A stretch of DNA of 58,750 nt from positions 1 through 58,750 of IMG/VR virus record IMGVR_UViG_3300000928_002271; one strand, given 5' to 3'. This document shows, one piece after another, positions 51,556-58,750 of this stretch. How positions within the stretch are numbered: position 1 is the stretch's first letter; the number at the start of each line of letters is the position of its first letter. The translations under genes were made by a program, and so were the position numbers. The DNA comes from a virus. Under the pieces are notes generated by a model. That model did no database searches. It was given only the letters and a program-made list of their open reading frames with translations, and had not been told where the DNA came from.

Positions 51556-53931
51556 TTATTTTTTGGTAAATGAAACTAATATGTAACGTGTGCCTTCTTC
51601 TACTGGTCTACCCCCGTGGAGGTGAGTAATAGTACCTGGGTGAGACATAACGTTACCAATTTTACGTGGTTGAACTGTTGTTTTATATTTGGGTAAATAG
51701 GTACCTCCACCTTTAAAATCATTATTTAATCTTACGTTCAATGTAATAACAGAATCGTCGTGATGCAAGTCTAAACTACCCTGATTTACAGTATCATATT
51801 TAGCGATAAAATTTTCACTGCCTAGAGTTTTCCAGGTATCACCTGTAAGTTCCCAATACCAAATCCAAATTGGATATACAAATTCCTCTAATACTCTTTG
51901 GTAAATATGTTGTACACCTAAACTTTCCATTGTTTGGTCAGTTGTAGGATAAAATTCATGGCGATCAGTTACCCAAGTATTATTTTCAGCTAATTCGATA
52001 ATTTCATTACAGAATTTTTCAGTAAATAATGGGAATTCAATTACGTTAGGAGCAATTTCATCTACCATCAAACGTGATTGACCTTTGCGAATAAAAGGAT
52101 TAATGTATTTATCACACCATTCTTCCCAATTTTGAATTTGCATAATTTCAGGCAAATCACTTAATACAGTAGGTTCAGGTCTAACATAAAATGTAGTACC
52201 TGGGCTGGCTTTTTGTTCGTAATAATTAACAATGGGAGCGGCTGCTTTTAATCGAGTTTTACCACTATATTCACCTAAAATTTCCTGACGATGAGTCATT
52301 CCATAGGTAATAGGTAAAAATTCATCAATAGCAAACATAGCTCCTTTAAATTGTTCAAGATATTCCTCTACTAAAATTTGAATACCTTTTTTAGATAAAA
52401 TATAAGCATGAGCATTGTATGAATAATCAGGTTCAACCCAACCTAAAACACCTTCGATAGGTTGTTCTAAATCTGCTTTGAGAGCACTACGACCTAAATA
52501 AATTAGATCATAACCCATATCTAATAGTTGTTGAACCTGGTCCCAGGGTACTTGGATTTCTTCGTGGAAATCATCCTCAAAAATAATAGCTACTTCGTGG
52601 TCTTTAGCATATGAATCTACCCAAGCATCTACGTGAGAGAGTGAACAACCTAATTCACCATCCATTACATCACGAGACCACCATTCATTAGGAGTATTAA
52701 ATTTCCAACGTGGATGTTTTTTAACACCAAATTTTTCTAAAATTTCGGGGAATTCAGGTGATTTAGCATTAAATCCAGGTTTAATCCAGTATGGGGTATT
52801 AGGTTCTGGGAGATTGACGTTTGTGCATTTTTCCTGTAATTCAGGCGTTTCATTTGTGCTTAGAACGTAGAAATAATCAATTTTCATATTTAACTTTGTT
52901 ATTAATGGTAACCATTTGTCTTTTGTAACAATTCTCCAATCATTATAATGTATATAGGATTTAACTAAATTCCAATTTATATTTTCATAAATATTACGAG
53001 TATTAAACCCATGTAATGTTTCTTTTAACCCTCCCCATTCCCACGTTATTGGTTGAACCTTATGCCCTAACATTTCTAGGGCAGTGATACAGAATGTTTC
53101 TTCATAATCACTAGGGTAATACCAATATGAACTACTTGCCATTAGTGGGTATAGTTCTTGTTGGGGTAATGTACCAACAAATTCTACACCATCCAAACTA
53201 TCTACCCATTCTTTAAAATAAAGATTATAATATTCTAACCCATATGCTGGAGTAGCTATTTTTAAAGTAGCGTCAGGAGTATTTTTTACAATAGAAGGCC
53301 ATTCCTCCAATAAACGTTGTAACCCACGTTCAGCGTGGGAGGTGTAGATGTATTGATTATCGTTTTTTATATTATGTTTTTGGTTACCTGGGAATAGTTT
53401 TCCTTGTTTTATTTTGGGGGTAGGCCAAACATCTATAAAATTGGATTTTTCAACACCATTTCCAATAACAATAGTTTTACCTAACGCTTCGGGGAATTGT
53501 TCTATAAATTTATTTTGATGCCAATAGGTTAAACATACTATATGAGATAATTTAGGATGTTTTAATAATTCTCTATGGTTTTTTAATTCAGTACCTCTCC
53601 ACCAAGTAAAATAATCAGTGTTATGAACCCAAAATATAGAGTTTTTGTAATTAAAATCCTCAAATTCCTTTAAATAATGAATATATGATGTAGCTATAAT
53701 AGTGTCTACTGAATCAGTCTCATTTTTGAATGTTTGAGTGGTTCTGTATTTGACTTTATCGTAATCACCTTCGATTACATCGCCTACTACCCATACCTCG
53801 TTTCCGGGATACGATACCAAATATTTGGAGAGATACAGAACACATTGTTCTGTACCTCCCAAACCAGTTGAATTTATAAATGTTGGGTTCCAAGGTTTAT
53901 TTTGATATCCCGTGTATAAAACTATTTTCAT
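51556..53931 (-). CDS. Trifunctional GT4-GT25-lysyl hydroxylase (PLOD-like) fusion
   Basis: The protein has 791 residues in three domains. At about 1-345 is a GT4 glycosyltransferase (GLGGTEQCVLYLSKYL; YTSHAERGLQRLLEEWP; SDYEETFCITALEMLGH). At about 350-575 is a GT25 domain (GELGCSLSH at 425-433; acidic FEDDF at 451-455), the family of LPS galactosyltransferases and procollagen galactosyltransferases. At about 620-791 is a 2-oxoglutarate/Fe(II) oxygenase that resembles the catalytic end of animal procollagen-lysine hydroxylase (PLOD): iron ligands H723, D725 and H772, 2-oxoglutarate Arg782, and shared HPGTITHLHGG and GTRYILVSF segments. Hydroxylating collagen lysines and glycosylating the product in one protein recalls LH3 and Mimivirus L230. 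Confidence 0.9.
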   Translation of the reverse strand: MKIVLYTGYQNKPWNPTFINSTGLGGTEQCVLYLSKYLVSYPGNEVWVVGDVIEGDYDKVKYRTTQTFKNETDSVDTIIATSYIHYLKEFEDFNYKNSIFWVHNTDYFTWWRGTELKNHRELLKHPKLSHIVCLTYWHQNKFIEQFPEALGKTIVIGNGVEKSNFIDVWPTPKIKQGKLFPGNQKHNIKNDNQYIYTSHAERGLQRLLEEWPSIVKNTPDATLKIATPAYGLEYYNLYFKEWVDSLDGVEFVGTLPQQELYPLMASSSYWYYPSDYEETFCITALEMLGHKVQPITWEWGGLKETLHGFNTRNIYENINWNLVKSYIHYNDWRIVTKDKWLPLITKLNMKIDYFYVLSTNETPELQEKCTNVNLPEPNTPYWIKPGFNAKSPEFPEILEKFGVKKHPRWKFNTPNEWWSRDVMDGELGCSLSHVDAWVDSYAKDHEVAIIFEDDFHEEIQVPWDQVQQLLDMGYDLIYLGRSALKADLEQPIEGVLGWVEPDYSYNAHAYILSKKGIQILVEEYLEQFKGAMFAIDEFLPITYGMTHRQEILGEYSGKTRLKAAAPIVNYYEQKASPGTTFYVRPEPTVLSDLPEIMQIQNWEEWCDKYINPFIRKGQSRLMVDEIAPNVIEFPLFTEKFCNEIIELAENNTWVTDRHEFYPTTDQTMESLGVQHIYQRVLEEFVYPIWIWYWELTGDTWKTLGSENFIAKYDTVNQGSLDLHHDDSVITLNVRLNNDFKGGGTYLPKYKTTVQPRKIGNVMSHPGTITHLHGGRPVEEGTRYILVSFTKK

Positions 53932-53957
53932 TAAAATTAAAACCTATTTTCGTTTTT

Positions 53958-56900
53958 TTACATTCTTACTGCATCAATTAAATATCCTGAATCGAATGAT
54001 AATAACCAAGTGGGTTGTCTAGTTCCTAGGTTTAAATCATAGTCTCCAGATATACCAATATCTACGTTTTGACCTCCAGGTGCACCTTTTGGACCGATTG
54101 GACCTTGTGGACCGATTGGACCGATTGGACCTCTTGCTCCAATACCTGCAGCTGGGCCGATTGGACCAATAGCACCAATTGGGCCTTGTGGTCCTGGTAA
54201 ACCGCTACTACGGAACCAATATGCTGTATTAGTATAGCTAATTGTTCCAGGGGGGGGATTTTGGATACAATAGTAGATATTAGGGTATGGTAATTCAGCA
54301 ACTTTAACACCATCTCCTACGTAAAATGATTCGTTAATATCCCAAATACTCAAATTTGGGGAATTATATGCTAAACCACCAGCACCTTTAGGACCTATTG
54401 GACCGATTGCTCCGATTCCGGCATTATTACCTCTTGGACCACGAGGACCGATAGCACCAATTCCGGCATTTGGACCTGCAGCACCTTGTGGACCTCTTGG
54501 ACCAATGTTACCAATACCAGCATTGTCACCTTGAGGACCGATTGGACCAATGGGGCCTTTAGCTCCGATTCCAGGAGTAACACCTACAGGACCTCTTGGA
54601 CCAATGGGGCCTTTAGCTCCGATTCCAGGAGTAACACCTACAGGACCTCTTGGACCAATTGGACCGATAGCTCCAATGCCAGCATCTGTACCTCTTGGAC
54701 CAATTGCACCTCTTGGACCAATAGCACCTTGTGCACCGATTGGACCAATAGAGCCAATAGGACCTTGAGGTCCAATAGCTCCAATTCCAGGAGTTACACC
54801 AACCGGACCTCTTGGACCAATAGCACCAATAGCTCCAATTCCAGGAGTTACACCTACTGGACCACGAGGACCAATAGCACCAATTCCGGCATTAGCACCT
54901 TGAGGACCTCTTGGACCAATGGGGCCTTTAGCTCCGATTCCAGGAGTAACACCTACAGGACCTCTTGGACCAATTGGACCTCTTGCTCCAATACCAGCGG
55001 AATCACCTACTGGACCACGAGGACCAATAGCACCAATTCCAGGAGTGACACCTTGAGGACCTCTTGGACCAATAGCACCAATAGCTCCAATTCCAGGAGT
55101 TACACCAACCGGACCTCTTGGACCAATTGGACCTCTTGCTCCAATTCCAGGAGTTACACCAACCGGACCTCTTGGACCAATTGGACCTCTTGCTCCAATA
55201 CCAGCGTTATCACCTAATGGACCACGAGGACCAATAGCACCAATTCCGGCATTAGCACCTTGAGGACCTCTTGGACCAATAGTACCAATAGCTCCAATTC
55301 CAGGAGTTACACCAACCGGACCTCTTGGACCAATTGGACCTCTTGCTCCAATACCAGCGTTATCACCTAATGGACCACGAGCACCAATTGGACCTCTAGC
55401 TCCAATACCTGGGGTGACACCTACAGGACCACGGGGACCAATAGCACCAATTCCGGCATCTGTACCTCTTGGACCAATTGGACCAATAGCTCCAATTCCA
55501 GGAGTGACACCAACCGGACCTCTTGGACCAATATTACCAATGTTACCAATTGGACCTCTATTTCCTATATTACCAATGTTACCAATTGGACCTCTTGGAC
55601 CAATAGCTCCAATTCCAGGAGTTACACCAACCGGACCGCGAGCACCAATTGGACCAATAGCTCCAATACCCGGGGTGACACCTACAGGACCTCTTGGGCC
55701 AATGTTACCAATGTTACCAATTGGACCTCTTGGACCAATTGCACCAATAACACCTTGAACTCCTTGTGGGCCGATAGCTCCAATACCTGGAGTAACACCT
55801 ACGGGACCACGGGGACCAATATTACCAATGTTTCCGATTGGGCCTCTATTTCCAATATTACCAATATTACCTTGAACACCTTGTGGACCAATAGCTCCAA
55901 TTCCGGGAGTTACACCTACAGGACCTCTTGGGCCGATGTTACCGATAGCTCCAATTGCACCTGAGGGGCCGATTGGACCACGAGGACCAATAGCTCCAAT
56001 TCCAGGAGTTACACCAACCGGACCGCGAGCACCAATTGGACCAATAGCTCCAATTGCACCTGAGGGGCCGATTGGACCACGAGGACCGATAGCACCAATT
56101 CCAGGAGTGACACCTACAGGACCACGAGGACCGATAGCACCAATTGGACCTTGAACACCTTGAGGTCCGATTGGACCCTGTTGTGTTGGACCTAATGGAC
56201 CGATTGGACCAATAGCTCCAATAGCTCCTTGATCACCTGTAACTGTACCACGTGGACCAATATCACCTCCTGGACCTAGAGGGCCGATGGGACCTTGTTG
56301 GGTAGGACCAATTGGACCAATAGCTCCAATAGCTCCCTGGTCACCAGTAGTAGTACCACGTGGTCCTATATTACCTATATTTCCTTGTGGACCGATTGGG
56401 CCCTGTTGAGTAGGACCAATTGGGCCAATAGCTCCAATTGCACCTTGGTCTCCTACAGCTGTACCGCGAGGACCAATGTTACCTATATTTCCTTGTGGAC
56501 CGATTGGGCCCTGTTGAGTAGGACCAATTGGGCCAATAGCTCCAATTGCACCTTGGTCTCCAACTTCTGTACCACGTGGTCCAATATTACCAATGTTACC
56601 AATGTTTCCAATTGGACCCTGTTGAGTAGGACCAATTGGGCCAATTGCACCAATAGGGCCTTGGTCTCCTACAGCTGTACCGCGAGGACCAATGTTACCT
56701 ATATTTCCTTGTGGGCCGATTGGACCCTGTTGAGTAGGACCAATTGGGCCAATAGCTCCAATTGCACCTTGGTCTCCTACAGCTGTACCGCGAGGACCAA
56801 TGGGACCTTGAACACCTTGAGGTCCGATAGGACCTTGTTGTGTTGGACCAATTGGACCGATTGGGCCGATTGCACCAACAGGACCTTGGTCTCCTGTAGC

Positions 56901-57758
56901 TGTACCACGTGGGCCAATATTACCTTGTGGGCCTAATGGACCTAATGGACCTTGTTGTGTTGGGCCTAGTGGACCGATTGGACCAATAGCACCAATAGCT
57001 CCTTGATCACCAACTTCTGTACCACGTGGTCCAATTGCTCCTATTACACCTGGATTGCCAATTAGGCCGATTGGGCCTATTGCACCAATAGGACCTTGAT
57101 CTCCGGTAGCTGTGCCTCGTGGACCAATTGCTCCGATAGCACCAATAGGACCAATTGGACCTTGTTGTGTTGGACCTAATGGACCAATTGGACCGATAGC
57201 ACCGACTGGGCCTTGGTCTCCTACAGCTGTACCGCGGGGACCAATTGCTCCAATAGGACCTTGTAGGCCAATTGGACCAATTGCTCCAATTGCACCATTT
57301 GGACCTTGATCTCCTACAGCTGTACCGCGTGGACCAATTGTACCAATATTACCTTGTGGACCTAATGTACCAATTGGACCTATAGCACCGACTGGGCCTT
57401 GGTCTCCTACAGCTGTACCGCGGGGACCAATTGCTCCAATAGGACCTTGTGGGCCTGTTAAATTAATAGCTCCCCCACCATTACCTACAATAACTAATTG
57501 TTTAGTATTAGTGTCATAGTAAATATCACCAGCAAGAGCATCACTAGGAATAGCGCTTCTAACTGGGAGATTTAATAACGCTCCATCTGGAATAGAAACT
57601 CTACTGCGGGTAGGATCTAAAGATAATAGAGTCGTACCTGAGGTATCAGTTATAGATACCCCAGTTGACGATTCATATGTGAGTTTGATGTTACCAACTC
57701 CATCTTCAATAAAATCTAAACTCCCTGAGTTGGGAATTATCTGGACATTTTTAGCCAT
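53958..57758 (-). CDS. Giant collagen-like fibre protein
   Basis: The 1266-residue protein has three parts. A non-collagen head of about 100 residues ([20 protein letters not shown] at the start) could anchor it in the virion. A collagen region runs from about 102 to 1229, rich in G-P-R, G-P-I, G-A-I and G-P-Q triplets. A 37-residue C-terminal cap ends the chain. Near residues 1127-1188 the triplets are broken by an aromatic module (YVGDG, YYC, YW) resembling small carbohydrate-binding domains. Triplets are regularly interrupted by [14 protein letters not shown] and GVTPGIG. Five G-x-K-G sites are present. The length suggests a very long flexible fibre. Confidence 0.92.
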   Translation of the reverse strand: MAKNVQIIPNSGSLDFIEDGVGNIKLTYESSTGVSITDTSGTTLLSLDPTRSRVSIPDGALLNLPVRSAIPSDALAGDIYYDTNTKQLVIVGNGGGAINLTGPQGPIGAIGPRGTAVGDQGPVGAIGPIGTLGPQGNIGTIGPRGTAVGDQGPNGAIGAIGPIGLQGPIGAIGPRGTAVGDQGPVGAIGPIGPLGPTQQGPIGPIGAIGAIGPRGTATGDQGPIGAIGPIGLIGNPGVIGAIGPRGTEVGDQGAIGAIGPIGPLGPTQQGPLGPLGPQGNIGPRGTATGDQGPVGAIGPIGPIGPTQQGPIGPQGVQGPIGPRGTAVGDQGAIGAIGPIGPTQQGPIGPQGNIGNIGPRGTAVGDQGPIGAIGPIGPTQQGPIGNIGNIGNIGPRGTEVGDQGAIGAIGPIGPTQQGPIGPQGNIGNIGPRGTAVGDQGAIGAIGPIGPTQQGPIGPQGNIGNIGPRGTTTGDQGAIGAIGPIGPTQQGPIGPLGPGGDIGPRGTVTGDQGAIGAIGPIGPLGPTQQGPIGPQGVQGPIGAIGPRGPVGVTPGIGAIGPRGPIGPSGAIGAIGPIGARGPVGVTPGIGAIGPRGPIGPSGAIGAIGNIGPRGPVGVTPGIGAIGPQGVQGNIGNIGNRGPIGNIGNIGPRGPVGVTPGIGAIGPQGVQGVIGAIGPRGPIGNIGNIGPRGPVGVTPGIGAIGPIGARGPVGVTPGIGAIGPRGPIGNIGNIGNRGPIGNIGNIGPRGPVGVTPGIGAIGPIGPRGTDAGIGAIGPRGPVGVTPGIGARGPIGARGPLGDNAGIGARGPIGPRGPVGVTPGIGAIGTIGPRGPQGANAGIGAIGPRGPLGDNAGIGARGPIGPRGPVGVTPGIGARGPIGPRGPVGVTPGIGAIGAIGPRGPQGVTPGIGAIGPRGPVGDSAGIGARGPIGPRGPVGVTPGIGAKGPIGPRGPQGANAGIGAIGPRGPVGVTPGIGAIGAIGPRGPVGVTPGIGAIGPQGPIGSIGPIGAQGAIGPRGAIGPRGTDAGIGAIGPIGPRGPVGVTPGIGAKGPIGPRGPVGVTPGIGAKGPIGPIGPQGDNAGIGNIGPRGPQGAAGPNAGIGAIGPRGPRGNNAGIGAIGPIGPKGAGGLAYNSPNLSIWDINESFYVGDGVKVAELPYPNIYYCIQNPPPGTISYTNTAYWFRSSGLPGPQGPIGAIGPIGPAAGIGARGPIGPIGPQGPIGPKGAPGGQNVDIGISGDYDLNLGTRQPTWLLSFDSGYLIDAVRM
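54070..57455 (-). repeat. Collagen-like Gly-X-Y coding repeat
   Basis: This tract encodes imperfect triplet repeats over about 3.4 kb, with recurrent longer units ([16 protein letters not shown] repeated many times in the C-terminal half; GPTQQGPIG-containing units in the N-terminal half). The two halves have different interruption types, so they look like two separately amplified arrays. The repeats are prone to recombination. Confidence 0.9.
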
Positions 57759-57781
57759 ATCTTAATATTACCCTACTATTA

Positions 57782-58750
57782 TTAGTTTACTGTGGTTAAA
57801 ACACCGTTATTAAAGAATAATACAGGTCCTTCACCTACGTTAGTTGTTATACCAGCAGGAGCTGCATTTCCTTTTGGACCGATAGGACCGATTGAACCTC
57901 TAGGACCAATAGGACCTTGTGGACCGATTGGAGATGAACCACCTGGGCCTATATTACCTTGTGGGCCGATAGGACCTTGTTGTCCATTGTTACCAACAGC
58001 ACCTACAGGACCGATTGGACCGATAGGACCGATTGGTGAACTACCTCCTGGACCTTGTGGTCCGATAGGACCGATTGGAGATGAACCACCAGGACCGATT
58101 GAACCTTTAGGACCGATAGGACCGATTGGAGATGTACCTGCTGTTCCTTTTGGACCAATTGAGCCGATAGGACCTTGGGGAGATATAGGACCGATTGGAG
58201 ATGAACCTGCTGTTCCTTTTGGACCAATTGAGCCGATAGGACCAATTGGAGATGAACCTGCTGTTCCTTTAGGACCAATATTACCCTGAGGACCGATTGG
58301 AGATGAACCACCAGGACCAATTGGACCTTGTGGTCCGATAGGACCAATTGGGGAATTACCTTGTGGACCAATAGGACCAATTGCACCTTGGGGACCAATT
58401 GGTGAGCTACCTGCTGTTCCTTTTGGACCGATAGGACCAATAGGACCGATTGGTGAACTACCTCCTGGACCTTGTGGTCCGATAGGACCGATTGGAGATG
58501 AACCTGCTGTTCCTTTAGGACCAATATTACCAATAGGACCGATTGGAGATGAACCTGCTGTTCCTTTTGGACCGATAGGACCTTGTGGACCGATTGGAGA
58601 TGAACCTGTTGTTCCTTTTGGACCAATAGGACCGATTGGAGAGGAACCTTGAGTACCTTTTGGACCGATAGGACCAATAGGACCGATTGGAGAGGAACCT
58701 TGAGTACCTTTTGGACCGATAGAACCAATAGGACCGATTGGAGATGAACC
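57782..58750 (-). CDS. Second collagen-like fibre protein, partial (C-terminal end)
   Basis: An open frame enters from the right edge and ends at a TAA at 57782-57784, giving 322 residues without a start codon in the window. It is almost all Gly-X-Y with the repeated units GPKGTAGSSPIGP and GPQGPGGSSPIG, ending in a short cap EGPVLFFNNGVLTTVN. The sequence has eleven G-P-K-G sites, the X-Lys-Gly site of lysyl hydroxylases, and many G-S-S and G-T-A units that could carry O-linked sugar. It is upstream of the modification genes and is their most obvious substrate. Confidence 0.88.
   Translation of the reverse strand, partial: GSSPIGPIGSIGPKGTQGSSPIGPIGPIGPKGTQGSSPIGPIGPKGTTGSSPIGPQGPIGPKGTAGSSPIGPIGNIGPKGTAGSSPIGPIGPQGPGGSSPIGPIGPIGPKGTAGSSPIGPQGAIGPIGPQGNSPIGPIGPQGPIGPGGSSPIGPQGNIGPKGTAGSSPIGPIGSIGPKGTAGSSPIGPISPQGPIGSIGPKGTAGTSPIGPIGPKGSIGPGGSSPIGPIGPQGPGGSSPIGPIGPIGPVGAVGNNGQQGPIGPQGNIGPGGSSPIGPQGPIGPRGSIGPIGPKGNAAPAGITTNVGEGPVLFFNNGVLTTVN

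Noticed and set aside
54486-57309. Several plus-strand open frames opposite the collagen gene, some with their own Gly-Pro-rich sequence
   Set aside because: They arise because the triplet repeat uses GGT/GGA and CCA/CCT codons whose reverse complement also reads Gly, Pro and Ser/Thr. No start signals or neighbours support them, and all other genes are on the minus strand.
57792-58728. Open frames at the right edge (plus 57792-58289 and minus 58003-58728)
   Set aside because: The real coding frame here is the third one, open from the edge to the stop at 57782 and encoding Gly-X-Y. The other two are shadows of that repeat.
54050-58750. CRISPR-like appearance of the regular short repeats
   Set aside because: The repeats are imperfect, in frame, code for Gly-X-Y and have no unique spacers of constant length.

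Overview
The window is a contiguous piece of a large, AT-rich, T4-like contractile-tailed phage (myovirus, Caudoviricetes). Every supported gene lies on the minus strand and most overlap or abut. The T4-type core includes a sliding clamp (gp45), family B DNA polymerase (gp43, in two pieces), helicase (gp41), RNase H/FEN, UvsX, gp32, sheath (gp18), tube (gp19), a gp26-like protein, a tape measure, and baseplate and hub proteins. The host is very probably a Bacteroidetes bacterium. One phage gene carries a gliding-motility/type IX secretion type B sorting domain, one resembles the Bacteroidetes DUF4494 family, and start codons usually lack a Shine-Dalgarno sequence and follow A/T-rich leaders.

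Layout in rising coordinates (transcription runs from high to low). Positions 1-4100: two genes with a shared N-terminal leader, a complete GroEL/GroES pair and an Hsp20. 4193-8635: sliding clamp, DNA polymerase B split just before motif C with an 82-aa ORF between the halves, a MazG-like NTP pyrophosphohydrolase and a DUF4494-like protein. 8646-16762: FolE, a hypoxanthine phosphoribosyltransferase-like enzyme, a secreted NucA-type nuclease, a sulfotransferase, QueE, QueD, thioredoxin, QueC, a DpdA-like base-exchange enzyme and ThyX. Together these form a near-complete route for putting 7-deazaguanine into DNA, although the QueC lacks its usual zinc cysteines. 16764-22044: small genes, a four-helix membrane protein, a cysteine synthase, a GAF-domain membrane protein, an M15 endolysin and a holin candidate. 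22083-34344: NrdA and NrdB with the type IX secretion protein gene between them, then helicase, FEN, UvsX, gp32, a carbamoyltransferase and a small family A polymerase-like protein. 34376-46787: tail and baseplate genes.

The most unusual part is 47105-58750. It holds a long collagen-like fibre protein (1266 aa), the 3' end of a second, Lys-rich collagen-like protein at the right edge, and five modification genes directly downstream. One is a 791-aa fusion of a GT4 glycosyltransferase, a GT25 (procollagen-galactosyltransferase-like) domain and a PLOD-like lysyl hydroxylase domain. The others are a separate 2-oxoglutarate/Fe(II) oxygenase, two related glycosyltransferase-like proteins and a GT4 plus TibC-type heptosyltransferase fusion. 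I read this as a phage-encoded system for making, hydroxylating and glycosylating collagen-like virion fibres, comparable in logic to animal LH3 or Mimivirus L230. The substrate assignment is inference.

Two regulatory motif families stand out. One, TTTCGTATATTCA on the coding strand, precedes replication and nucleotide genes. The other, AATATTTATAA, precedes tail genes and several others, and contains the reverse complement of the T4 late promoter TATAAATA. Two intrinsic terminators are visible. No stretch over 300 bases lacks a gene.
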